From contig NC_046677.1 in NCBI RefSeq assembly GCF_003369915.1, positions 21,470,913-21,534,912 of the forward strand: a stretch of 64,000 nt of DNA, given 5' to 3'. Origin of the DNA: Drosophila miranda (lineage: Eukaryota > Arthropoda > Insecta > Diptera > Drosophilidae). The notes below the pieces were generated by a model. That model saw only the letters and a list, made by a program, of their open reading frames with translations. It was not told the origin of the DNA and searched no databases. Both the position numbers and the translations under genes were made by a program. Positions 25,401 through 35,441 of this stretch are shown here, piece after piece (the stretch's first letter is position 1; the number at the start of each line of letters is the position of its first letter).

Positions 25401-26610
25401 CAAGATGACAACGCCAGCCCCGGAGCTGCCTGTGAGCAGTGAGTCCGTGCACACGCTGGCCCTGTTCGCCTCCATCATTGTGTGCCTGTCCGTGTTCATG
25501 CTGATCGTGGCCACCCTCTGCCTGACCTACAAGCGGCGGGAGAAGCTGCGCAAGCAGCCCCGCCTGATCAACTCCATGTACAACTCGCAGCTGTCGCCCC
25601 TGTCGCAGCTGGTGGAGCAGAGCTCGGGCTCCGGGTCGGGTCTGCCGCTGCTGGTGCAACGGACCATCGCCAAGCAGATCCAGATGGTGCGGCTGGTGGG
25701 CAAGGGACGATACGGCGAGGTGTGGCTGGCCAAGTGGCGGGACGAGCGTGTGGCCGTGAAGACCTTCTTCACCACCGAGGAGGCCTCGTGGTTCCGCGAA
25801 ACGGAGATCTACCAGACTGTGCTGATGCGCCACGAGAACATCCTTGGGTTCATTGCCGCCGACATCAAGGGCAACGGCAGCTGGACCCAGATGCTGTTGA
25901 TCACCGACTACCATGAGATGGGCAGCCTGCACGACTACCTCTCCATGTCGGTGATCAATCCGCAGAAGCTGCAGCTCCTTGCCTACTCCCTGGCCTCGGG
26001 CCTGGCCCACCTGCACGACGAGATCTTTGGAACGCCCGGCAAGCCGGCCATCGCCCACCGGGACATCAAGAGCAAGAACATTCTGGTGAAGCGGAATGGA
26101 CAGTGCGCCATCGCCGACTTTGGCCTGGCGGTCAAGTACAACTCGGAGCTGGACGAGATCCACATTGCGCAGAATACGCGCGTCGGCACGCGACGATACA
26201 TGGCCCCCGAGGTGCTCAGCCAGGCCCTCAACGCGCAGCAGTTCGAGGAGTTCAAGCGGGCCGACATGTACTCGGTGGGCCTGGTGCTGTGGGAGATGGC
26301 GCGTCGGTGCTACACCCCCATTTCGGGCACCAAGACAACAACCTGCGAGGATTACGCCCTGCCGTACCACGATGTGGTGCCATCGGATCCCACGTTCGAG
26401 GACATGCATGCCGTTGTGTGCGTAAAGGGATTCCGGCCGCCGATACCGTCGCGCTGGCAAGAGGACGATGTCCTGGCCGCCATCTCCAAGATCATGCTGG
26501 AGTGCTGGCATCCCAATCCCACAGTGCGGCTGACGGCCCTGCGCGTCAAGAAGACCCTGGGTCGGCTCGAGGCGGACTGCCTCATCGATGTGCCCATGAA
26601 GATTGTCTAG
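5603..26610 (+). CDS. tkv: Thickveins, type I BMP (Dpp) receptor serine/threonine kinase
   Basis: Coding exons are 5603-5636, 25051-25238 and 25303-26610, giving 509 aa. The start has a purine at -3 and G at +4; splice sites are GTAAAT/TTGCAG and GTAAGT/TTACAG. Residues 1-11 are a basic leader ([11 protein letters not shown]) with no signal peptide. A cysteine-rich ligand-binding ectodomain follows (about 14-97, ending [10 protein letters not shown]), then a transmembrane helix near 125-150 and a GS motif SGSGSGLP at 182-189. The kinase domain runs about 203-500, with glycine loop GKGRYGEV, catalytic Lys227 in VAVK, HRD at 326-328 and DFG at 346-348. Tkv binds Dpp/Gbb with Punt, is phosphorylated on the GS box and phosphorylates Mad. 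The sequence matches the melanogaster A-type isoform closely. The leaderless N-terminus means secreted-type isoforms must use other first exons, which I could not locate in the 19.4-kb intron. Confidence 0.96.
5637..13355 (+). other. tkv: tkv intron 1, first recursive segment
   Basis: Intronic DNA between the tkv first-exon donor (GTAAAT, 5637) and the recursive splice point. It holds microsatellites (GA at 8844-8860, (GAC)10 at 9146-9175), CT/GA-rich blocks, and a GACTATGGGATACC motif at 11416-11429 shared with other dispersed elements in the window. I see no exon with conserved coding in it. Two long overlapping frames at 11948-12869 are judged fortuitous. Confidence 0.7.
9146..9175. repeat. 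(GAC)10 microsatellite in tkv intron 1
   Basis: Ten uninterrupted GAC units, an uncommon triplet for long runs. Confidence 0.9.
13333..13361 (+). promoter_or_regulatory. tkv: Recursive splice site (ratcheting point) in tkv intron 1
   Basis: A long pyrimidine tract runs into CTCTCGTTTCAG, immediately followed by GTAAGT, so a consensus 3' splice site abuts a consensus 5' splice site with no exon between (junction 13355/13356). This is the defining form of Drosophila zero-length recursive exons. It lies inside a 19.4-kb intron, which it divides into 7.7 kb and 11.7 kb, in the correct orientation for tkv. Confidence 0.85.
17988..18209. mobile_element. Short terminal-inverted-repeat element (MITE-like), copy 1
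   Basis: The left end GACTATGGGATACCCTGTAA (17988-18007) and right end TTTACAGGGTATCCGAA (18193-18209) contain inverted copies of GGATACCCTGTAA (13 of 14 matches). The same end motifs recur at 60755 and 61359-61372. About 220 bp, AT-rich, no ORF. I did not identify a target-site duplication or a known family. Confidence 0.55.
22391..22416. repeat. GA microsatellite in tkv intron
   Basis: Thirteen GA units, continuing imperfectly to 22430; a potential GAGA-factor site. Confidence 0.85.
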
Positions 26611-27490
26611 GCCCTGAGTCCCTGTGGCCCTGTGGCCCTGTGCTGCCCCTTAGTGCATATATTAAATATGTCTTGTAGTCTCGTTCTAGGTTTGACCTAA
26701 GTTGCATTTAGTTTCTTCCTGTTTTTTCTGTTGTTTTCAATCGAAAGAAGAGTCTTGTGCCCTTCCTAGTTAGTCTCTAATTGTAAGCTGTCTCCAGGTG
26801 CAAGGATGGTTTTGTACTTGAGAGGATCCTTTCAGAGGTGCCTATTCTACGGTTACTTTAAGCGCCGCACTGATTGTAAGCTAGGAACTGTAGCGAGTAT
26901 GTAATTTAAGATCTTTGTCAAATAAGTACCCCATGCAAAATCTTTGGTTAGAAAAATGCTTTAACTATTTGAGAAATATTATATGCACAGAAATACGACA
27001 TATGTATAATCGGGATATGCGAAGAGAACGACAAAATTATCAAATTCGAAATTTACATCTAACATAATATTATAATAGTATCGTACGAGAGAGTATAGTT
27101 TATGTGCCAGCTCTTGTACGCAACTACCAAGATCCGAAGGTACTCCAGCATACATATATGTATATCTGTTCTGTTTGTATGTCTAGTGTTTAAGTGAAGT
27201 CTTTGCCGAATTGTGCAAGATACTAAGTGCTGCCTTATGTAAAATCCACAGAATTAGTTGCCTTAAGACAGAGTGTAAAGACAGAAGCCAGGAAGCGATG
27301 GCCTAAGCCCCCATTTATAAACACATACACACTATATAGTATATATAGCAATATTTAGGATATCTGAGTCGTGGTTCTTTTGGATTTTGTTTTGTAAATA
27401 TGGCGCAGATGTTTATAGGCCGCTAATCATACATCATATATATTATATCGTTATAAGCGATGCTGTAAATACTATATATGTAGTATATGT

Positions 27491-27516
27491 ATCTCTATCT
27501 CTATCTCTATCTCTAT
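27491..27516. repeat. TCTCTA repeat in the tkv 3' UTR
   Basis: Four units of TCTCTA (ATCTCT in register). Confidence 0.85.
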
Positions 27517-27740
27517 CCGTAACTGTTTAACTTATGTATGTCTTATCGAGTAACCTCTTGCTTAAGCTAGATCTAGACAGTAAACGCTATATCCCATAAG
27601 AGCAGAGTGTAAGCTATAATTAAAACTAGCTATATGTATCGATTGGATTCAGTTTCAGTTTCATTTTTCATTTTGTTTTGTTGAGTATTTGCGCGTAGAC
27701 CTAAACAAGAACTAAAGTTTGTACGAAAGCGTTTAGTTAA

Positions 27741-27746
27741 TTTATT
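27741..27746 (-). terminator. TpnC25D: TpnC25D poly(A) signal (AATAAA on minus strand)
   Basis: TTTATT on the plus strand reads AATAAA on the minus strand, 87 nt past the TpnC25D stop. It lies upstream of the tkv AATAAA at 27754, so the two convergent transcripts probably overlap by tens of bases. Confidence 0.6.
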
Positions 27747-27832
27747 TAAAAATAATAAAAAATTATTATTAAACCCAAAAGCTTGTTTCCACGTTGGTTT
27801 TATGTCAGCAAATAATGATTCCCTCTCCCCCT

Positions 27833-28428
27833 CTACTCGCCCGCCATCATCTCCATGAATTCTGAAAGAGGAAAAAGATCAAACGGATAAGTCCAGATAT
27901 ATCTGAAAAGATTATAGCGCTCTCTCTCAGTGCCCACCATCAAAGTCCACAGTGCCGGAACCGTCCGTGTCGATCTCGGCAATGATGCCATCGAGATCGC
28001 TGGAGGAGAGCTTGTCGTCGAGGGCGGCCAGGATCTCCTTGAGGGTGGAGGTGGTGATGTAACCATTGCCCTCGCGATCGTACAGACGGAAGGCCTCCTT
28101 CAGCTCCTTTTGAATGGCCTCGGCATCCTCCTCCTCGAGGAAATGGGCGGCAATGGCACAGAAGCCATCGAAATTCACCTTGCCCGTGTCCTCGGGATCG
28201 TTATCGTCGACCAGGGCCTGCAGTTCGCTCTCCTCGAACATCTGACCCATGCTGTTGAGGATCGTCTTCAGGCGCAGGGTCTCGATGAAGCCCGTCTTTT
28301 GTGTGTCGAACATTTGGAATGCCTTGCGCATGATGTCCATTTTCTCATCGTCCTCCTGCGGTAAGCGGAAAAGTTAGTCCGTTGCACGGCTGATTGCACA
28401 ATCATGAACATAAACCGATAGATACCAT
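27833..28428 (-). CDS. TpnC25D: Troponin C, 25D type
   Basis: Coding exons on the minus strand are 28428-28426 (the ATG alone), 28355-27938 and 27861-27833, giving 149 aa, the usual troponin C length. Four EF-hand regions are visible. The loops DNDPEDTGKVNF, DREGNGYITT and DTDGSGTVDFDE (hands 2-4) resemble calcium-binding loops to differing degrees. The first hand (DTQKTGFIETLR) is degenerate, as in insect isoforms. The protein ends EFMEMMAGE. Troponin C is the calcium sensor of the muscle thin filament. The exon structure with the start codon at the 3' end of exon 1, followed directly by the GTATCT donor, lets the promoter/leader exon be separated from the body. The sequence matches melanogaster TpnC25D nearly throughout, and the location beside tkv is conserved. 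Confidence 0.96.
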
Positions 28429-28611
28429 TTTGTATCTGTGTGTGGGGCTGCTGGGCGCGGATCTCCGTGTGTATAGAACGTGTATCTCCTATTCCCGATC
28501 TCTGACTGAATGCTGCTGCGGCGGCGATCTGCGATCTGCTGTCCTAGAATGCGTTCCAACTGCGTTGGCCTGCGGGCGCGCACTAAACCGATCGTCTGGC
28601 CAAGATCATTA

Positions 28612-28617
28612 TTTATA
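28612..28617 (-). promoter_or_regulatory. TpnC25D: TATA box of TpnC25D
   Basis: GTTTATAAATAA on the minus strand, about 185 bp upstream of the start codon. A TATA promoter fits a muscle-specific gene. Transcription would start near 28585; TTTAGTG there is a weak initiator match. Confidence 0.6.
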
Positions 28618-28629
28618 AACGGCATATTT

Positions 28630-31270
28630 TGCTTAGTGGAAGCGTCACGCAGCAGCAGCAGCGGCGGTGGCGGCAGAAGCCCACCTCAGCAGAGGCAGAA
28701 GGCAGCAGCAGCAGCAGCCGTGGCAGCGGCAGCGGCATCGGCATCGGCGGCAGAGGTGGGGCAGTAGCAGCCTCATCCATCCATCTGTCCATCCTTCAGA
28801 GGGGGTACTCGTACTTTCGGCTTTCGGCTTTTGGCGCAATACTTTATAACCAGCCATCGGAATGCGGCTGGGGCTGGGGATGGGATCGGTGGGGAGGGGG
28901 CTGGAGAGGGTGCAGCCGGAGACTGATTCTGGCCAGACGCAAAAATCTCAATCAGATCAAAGTGTTACAGGTGCACTGGGGGCCGGGGTTTTTGGTTGTG
29001 GTTTTTGGTGTCGGCTGATGTCTAAGGTCGGGCCAGAGCATCGACGACGTCATCTCGCTTCCATCATATTTTTTTCCGCTGGCAGCCGGAAAAACCGAGC
29101 GCACCGCAGCGCACGCCACAGTTATGCAAAGAGCAGCAGCACACACTCCTCTACACACTCACTACCGAATGTACATATGTAGATACATATGTACATTTGT
29201 ATGTACTATCCATCCTCCCACATGCGGAGTGTGTGCGTCCGTCTGTCTGTCGGTCGGTCACTCAGTCACTAAAAATCGACTATAAACGTCTTCACAATCA
29301 GTCACAAAATCAGCGCGATTTTCTCACGGTAATTGTATTTTTAGTACTTTATAGCAATTTTTGTCCATATGATCGTGAGTGGGCCAGATGCCCACTGGTG
29401 GTGGTGGTGGTAGTTCCACAAGATCTCTGCTGGTGCGGGTTCTGCGGTTAACCGCCGCCCTGCTGTCCCACTACTGGGGCATGCTATGGTCTCTCTCTCT
29501 CTCTCTTTCGCAAATTGTTCTCTGGGCAAAAATGTTGATTTGGTTTTATATTTTTGCGTTAAAACAAACAAACAGGCATTCGGGCACTGGCAAATGGACA
29601 TCAAGGAAGATGGACAGGCCGCCCAAGTCTGGCGGGTACGGGGATGGGAATGGAAACTTGGATGTTGGATACGAGTAGTTCTCTGTATCTGTGGGTAACC
29701 TTCCGGCGGCATTTTTTGGCAAAGGCAGCACCAACATCAGCATCAGCATCAGCAGCAGCAGCAGCAGAAACTTTTGATGGTCATTTGATTTTTATTATTT
29801 ATGACAAAACGTGAAGCACTTTTGGAATGTGTCCCCAGACAGGAGGCACTACACCCGTTCAGCTGCGGGTGCACATGGGGGATACTGCGGCTCGATTGTT
29901 TTTACATATTTCAACGAAATTGTGTGTACTTTTCGTATTAGCCCCGGCAAAAATAGACCAAGTGGTGACCACGTCGGAGGCACAAGTTCTAATTTCGTTG
30001 CTGACATGAAATTTAAGGCAAGATTTACGATGTAATTACCAAAACAAATGGTATCCGCCAGGAGCGCACTCAATACCAGGTACACATGGTATCCTGGAAG
30101 AGGAAGCGGTACGTTAATCGATCAAAGAATTGCCATAATTTAAGGCTATAATTAGCCTTGTGAATGATCAGCTATCCGTATTTGCTTTAATAAGGCATTC
30201 TTTGAAGAAACACAATTTCATAAAGAGATCAAAGCATCATAAAAGATTCAAATTTAATTTAATTCTCATCAGATCTGACAAAAATTCAAAACTAGCCACG
30301 GGACAATCTTCCTAGGATCATAATTCTGATCCATTTAATATTTTTCGGTTATTAAATCGCCCCACATTGGGCCCCACCGCCAAACATGGCCGCGTGAAAT
30401 TAATTACAAACGTTCCGCATATACATACGAGTTTGTATGTGCATACGTACGATTATGTATCGTCCGGCTGAACGAACCGAAATTGATTTAAATAGTTTAT
30501 GCAACGCGGTGCATCTCGTCCGACTATCAGAGCTCTGCGAGATCTGGACGAAGTCGGGGAACGTGTCTCCGCTGTTGGCTGTTGTGCTCACCTTACTGAG
30601 GCCTCAATGAAACAACTACCTAACAGAAGGTATTTCACTGGCTAAAGAGAGTTACCCTTTGTCTGTAAAGGTGTTCCTAGAGGTATCCACCAATCCCGCA
30701 GAATTGCACAGTGGGACTTCTAGCCACCGCAAAAATGCAAAGTGATAACCATTTACAGCCAGAAGGAAAAGCCAGAAAACTATTGTGTTTCGTTCTCTTT
30801 TTCTCTACCAGCAAATCACATGGAGAGTGATCGAGGAAAAAAACCGAAATTTTCGGATCCAACACAGTAAAAACAACGTTCATTCCGCTGAGACGTTGAT
30901 TGCTTGTTCATGCAGGACTCTAGTGCTTATTAATTGGGTTTGTTTCTTTTTCTACTACATTGATGCCTTTCTCAATCAGTTTGTCATTTGAGTAACATAA
31001 TGAGACGACCAAGTTGATGGGGGAAAGAACCCGCTTCGAAGAAGCAGTGGGCATATGTTAGGTCTGCTTCTAATCTTTCTATTGGATCATTTCTTTTCAG
31101 TTCGAGAGTCTGCAGCTGAAGCTTATTAGGAAGGCACTGAAGTAAACTCTCAGGAACATTCTTCTGTCAGTCGCAGCTCTACTTACCACTTACCTTATTC
31201 TACCACTGTTGGGCGTTTTAATCGATGTCGGTCGTTTTTAAATTTGCCTCATTACTACACTTGAATGGAG
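28630..31270. other. Intergenic region upstream of TpnC25D
   Basis: Contains CAG/GGC triplet repeats (28650-28770), CT microsatellite 29491-29507, GT-rich and CAG-rich tracts, and a 26-bp near-perfect palindrome at 29170-29195. Open frames here are repeats translated or short. It is likely to hold TpnC25D muscle enhancers, but I can point to no specific binding-site cluster. Confidence 0.55.
29170..29195. repeat. 26-bp palindrome (TACATATGTA type)
   Basis: TGTACATATGTA and TACATATGTACA flank a GA dinucleotide; the arms are perfect over 12 bp. This motif type is common in Drosophila noncoding DNA. Confidence 0.7.
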
Positions 31271-31276
31271 GGTCAT

Positions 31277-31624
31277 TCATGTTCTACCAGCAAACGTCTG
31301 AATCTTCTGAGTCTCCAGCTGCTGGGCATCCATTTGGGCCATCAACTGAAAGACCATGAGCAAGAGGGCTTTGCCAGGCACGTGAGATATACGGTAAGGT
31401 TTTTTTGATTTATAAAAATTAACACTTGTGCAACAGATATCTTCTCTCAAAAGGGTGACCTCCACAGCGCTTGAGGCAATGACAGCTATTGCTTGAACAC
31501 CGGATTCGCCGAGTTCTAAGTATGCCAGAACCAAATTGACTTCATATCTGTCCATTGTATGCCCAACGATTCTGAATCTGTTGCTTAGAATTAATATTGT
31601 TACTATACTGCAGAACTCAGCCAT
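31277..31624 (-). CDS. Possible small hypothetical protein (115 aa)
   Basis: An intact frame with a true ATG, encoding MAEFCSIVTI...TFAGRT, not recognised. The N-terminal part has a hydrophobic run and the C-terminal part a basic stretch (YKSKKPYR). Composition of the middle (GVQAIAVIASSAVEVTLL) looks protein-like, but an AT-rich segment (about 31385-31430) interrupts it and could be an intron. No poly(A) signal or promoter stands out. It may be a small, perhaps testis-type, gene or a chance frame. Confidence 0.3.
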   Translation of the reverse strand: MAEFCSIVTILILSNRFRIVGHTMDRYEVNLVLAYLELGESGVQAIAVIASSAVEVTLLREDICCTSVNFYKSKKPYRISHVPGKALLLMVFQLMAQMDAQQLETQKIQTFAGRT

Positions 31625-32420
31625 TTGCGAATGAATGGAAGGAGTGCTTTAATGAATATCCTCAATTTCTGACAATATCATAGTATATACAATGCGAAAA
31701 ACAATTAGATTTACTCGAATTTCCCAAAATTAAAAAGCATACATTAAATCTGAGGAAAGAGAATATTAAGGGAAATATACTGGCATGTGGTTGGGGATTC
31801 CAACACTGCCCATTATGAGTGGGTTTCTGTGTTTCCCACATGGCAATCAACAGGAGCAGCAGCAGAAGCTACAGAGTGTCAATCATGTCAGCAACTCGTT
31901 GGCCCAGATGACAGATGGCAAGCAAAGAGCTTCCTCCCCCCCATAGCCCCATTGTGCAATGGCTGCGTACGCCAGTCTGTGGGTGTACCGAGCATCTACC
32001 GAAAGCAATTTCACGCGCCTTGGCTGTATTTATTGCAAGCGAAAACATAATGGAATTTTCGGTTGCGAGGGGCGGCTGGTTAAAGCCAAAACCAAAGCGA
32101 AAGGCGGACCAATTCGAATCGAGTGAAACCAAGCAAGTGTGTGCATTCCGTAACTATGAAGCGACGACAGCTCCGGATGCAGTCAGTCGAGTCAGTCGGG
32201 CCCAAATCCAAATCAAAGCAGGCGAAAATGTTTGATCGATAAAAGTCCAACGATTGTTAGAAAGTCACAACTGTTGGGGCTGCTAATCACAACTCCGAAA
32301 CAAAGTAAATATTTAGTAAGTAGCAAGCATTAGAGGAAGGCTGAACAAACGCAAACCCAGCGGATCTGAAGAGGAACCGAAACAGAACTGAGAGCTGGAT
32401 CCTGGGACAGGACAGCAGCA
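31625..32420. other. Intergenic and TBC1D19 leader
   Basis: Noncoding DNA upstream of TBC1D19. A DRE-like TGATCGATAA lies at about 32233, and the following 180 bp, purine-rich and without acceptor, are the probable 5' UTR. No other gene is supported. Confidence 0.5.
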
Positions 32421-35341
32421 ATGGAGGAACTGCAGGATGCCAGCATTCACCACATGACAGCCAAAGTTATTTCGGCCATCAAAACCACCAAGTCCTACGA
32501 ACCCATTTACAAGGAGCTGCAGCGCCTTGCCTGCAGTCCCAATGTGGATCCCATCGACATGCGCAATACTCTGGAGGATGCCATCAAGGGGGCCGGCCTG
32601 GAGACAGAGATACGCAACATTGTCTACAATCTGGTGCGCAGTCGTCTGTCCAAGCCAGACCCCACCGCCACCACCAAACAGCTATCGGTGAGTACTCAAT
32701 GGCAAGACGTCCTATATTTTGTTCGTATAAGAGGGCCTTAAGATTTTATCTCTGAAGATTAAGAAAGGGCCAAGAGCTCTCATAATTTTAAGTGTTTAGA
32801 GGACTCTACAGACCGATCTATAAAGCCAAACGGCTCGCACAAACATGAAATATTGTTTGTACTTCTAGTAGGTATGTGAAAATATCATAAAGTATTTTTC
32901 CCCTTCTTACCACTACTAATCATTTTTTAAGCGTGATTTTAGTATTTTTGTATGAACAATATACAAATATCCCACATAAGATGTGAAAAACGTGTATACG
33001 AAAAGTTTGCATTTACATGCGCTTCGTTTCTCCGTCTTGCAGTCGAATATTGATTCCGCTCATCCAAAAGTGCTGATTGGTTCTATATCCAAACCAGCAA
33101 TCTCCTGCTGAAAATTAGGTCGGACGAATGGGCGAAAATTAAGAAATTTCGAAGCTCGATACCAGGCGAATAGAAATCAGCAAAAAGTATCTGGCTTTTT
33201 TATACCTGATACTCAAAATGAGTTTACGGCGAATATTAGATTTGTGGGGAAGGTTGATAAGTGTAACGCCCAGAAGGAAGAATTTCCGGCCCCATAAAGT
33301 ATATATATTCTTGATCAGCATCAATAGACGAGTCAATTGAGCCGTGTCTGTCTGTCCTATGATATCACACATCATCAATGACGGCCCAACAAAGGACGAA
33401 AATCTGTTGCATCCACAGTTTTCAAGATTTACTCTTTTCGAGTATCGGTTATACAAATAGTGAAACTGAATAGAATTCACTTGGTTTTAATTATAAAAAT
33501 AATTATATTATATCAAATATTTTCATATTACTGTCAAAATGTAAGTGAAAACACTTCAGCTTTAATAATTCCACTCTCGGCGAAGATATAATGGCATAGA
33601 TATATACTTATAATTCTGTTCCCAGGGCTTTTGTCTATGGGTGTAGACACTTGAAACATTCGCAAGCCCATTCAGCACCCCGGGGCAATGCTGTCAAGAT
33701 GACGGCTCCTGAAGTATATCTGGCAATTGATGTAATCTTGATGGCCTTCTATTCCATTATATTTTACTTGTAGAAAACCACTTTAAGCGATCCCCTGGGC
33801 TATCTGAAAAGAGCCGGAGTACTGTGGGATCGACGGGTGCGCAAGAGCTTGAATGCCATGTGCACAGAGCTGAAGGTCCCGCTCCATGGACAGCCCCGCA
33901 TCAGTGCGGATCGCGAGGACTTTATGGCCAAATGGAATGAGCTGAGCAACTACAGCATGGGTGAGAGTACAACCCAGATTTGTCTCCGATTTGATAAATT
34001 CATGAATTCCCATGGAATTTTCAGACCTAGCCAACTATCGACCTGTGTACGCGCCCAAGGATCTGCTAGAGGTGCTGCTCTCTCTGAAAGGACCCGCCAA
34101 GACCACTGAAAATACAGAGTAAGCAACTCCTCAAACCCAGCCCATCCTCAGTCGGTGCTATGCTCAGCGTTTCCTTATTCTTTAGCCAAATTCCTCAATG
34201 GGAGTTCTCGCACATTGCTCTGCCCGTGAAGAATCTCTTCGAGCTGCGGACCCACTTCGCGGATCTGCTGCGGGGTGACGGCTACCTGGGTATGCCGGAC
34301 CTAACAACGCAGTGCCAGCGCATTCTGGAGACCCGACATGCGCCCATGTGCCAGCAATTCCTAAAGAAGGGCTGCACTCCGGCCCCGTATCGAGGTGCCC
34401 TCTGGGCGGCCGTGCTCGATAGCAAGCTGCATGACTACGTAAGGGATACCCAATCGTTTAAAGAAGAGAAATATATATATCTGATAATCTTTCTCCAGGA
34501 CATAGAACACTGGCAGAAGTTGCGGAACACTGTTTGGACTACGGATCATATCGTGGACAAGCTGGTCTTCAAGGACATCCAGCTAACGGCTTCCAACGAT
34601 GATCAGTATTTTGTGTTCGAGGATGTGCTCTACCAGGTGCTGCTCTGCTTCTCCCGCGACACGGACATTGGGAGCTGTGTGGACTACGAGGCGTTCCCGG
34701 TGAAGGGCAAGACGTACGAGGGCCCTCCCTCGGGCGTGGTGCCCTTCCACGGGATCTGCATGTTCGCCGCTCCGTTCTGCTATCTGTACGACTCGCCCGT
34801 CAATCTGTACTACACCTTCCGTGCGTTCTATATCCGATACTGCCACCGACTGACCACCATCAACACGCATCCCCAGGGCATTGTCAGCCTCTGCCTGCTG
34901 TTCGAGAAGCTGCTGCAGACCTATGAGCCCCAGCTCTGGTCGCACTTCCGTGAGCTTCAGATACAGCCGTGAGTCCAAGTTGGAGAATATTTCCTATCCT
35001 TTAAATAAACTGAACTCCTTCCAGTTTGCGAGTTGTTTTCAAATGGCTAATGCGCGCCTTTTCCGGACACCTGCCACCCGATCAGCTCCTGATCCTTTGG
35101 GACTTGGTGGGTAGTTCCCTAAACCACATTCCGATACAAGTCTTCAATTGCCGCTCCCTCATTTCAGATACTGGGTTTCGATAGCCTGGAGATTCTGCCA
35201 CTCTTTGCCATTATTATCTTAAGCTTCCGCAAGGAGAGCCTCATGCAGGTGGCTTCCTTGGACAACATTGAGTCGATTCTGGCGGATCTGTCCTCGATCA
35301 AAGTGCTGCCCCTTGTTCAATTAGCCCTGAGTCGAGACTAG
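32421..35341 (+). CDS. TBC1D19: TBC1 domain family member 19 ortholog
   Basis: Seven coding exons: 32421-32687, 33774-33960, 34025-34118, 34186-34438, 34499-34968, 35025-35106, 35168-35341; 508 aa, close to the vertebrate length. All introns are GT-AG with compatible phases. The N-terminal 180 residues are helical; the TBC (RabGAP-type) domain begins around RGALWA (residue 252) and reaches the C-terminus. Diagnostic matches to TBC1D19 include KSLNAMCTEL, LTASNDDQYFVFED, YQVLLCFSRD and GIVSLCLLFEKLLQTY. The arginine-finger motif (IxxDxxR) and glutamine-finger motif (YxQ) of active GAPs are replaced (DIQLTAS and PFHGICM), so GTPase activation by the usual dual-finger route is unlikely. The function in flies is unknown to me. 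The stop lies 100 bp from the stop of the convergent Cyp28d gene. Confidence 0.93.
33150..33450. mobile_element. DINE-1/INE-1 (Helentron) relic in TBC1D19 intron 1
   Basis: The stretch GTGTAACGCCCAGAAGGAAG, then CCCATAAAGTATATATATTC, TTGATCAGCATCAATAG, CGAGTCAATTGAGCCGTGTC and TGTCTGTCC matches the well-known core order of the Drosophila interspersed element DINE-1/INE-1. The copy is short and degraded, with no coding capacity. Boundaries are approximate. Confidence 0.7.
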
Positions 35342-35441
35342 AGATTCGATTCGGGGTTTTGTTGTAGGTACAAAATTCTATGTAACTTTGAGTAATAATA
35401 ATATACAATGATCGAATCGATCTAAAATCGATGGAGAAGGT

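Larger units (their letters stand above)
26611..27775 (+). other. tkv: tkv 3' UTR with poly(A) signal
   Basis: A noncoding tail of about 1.17 kb following the tkv stop. It contains a TCTCTA repeat (27491-27516), two Pumilio-type TGTAAATA octamers (27393-27400 and 27464-27471), and AATAAA at 27754-27759 as the likely poly(A) signal. The 3' end meets the 3' end of convergent TpnC25D. Confidence 0.75.

Noticed and set aside
25297..26511. 404-codon minus-strand frame across the tkv kinase exon
   Set aside because: It is the antisense shadow of a GC-rich, codon-biased exon that clearly encodes the kinase.
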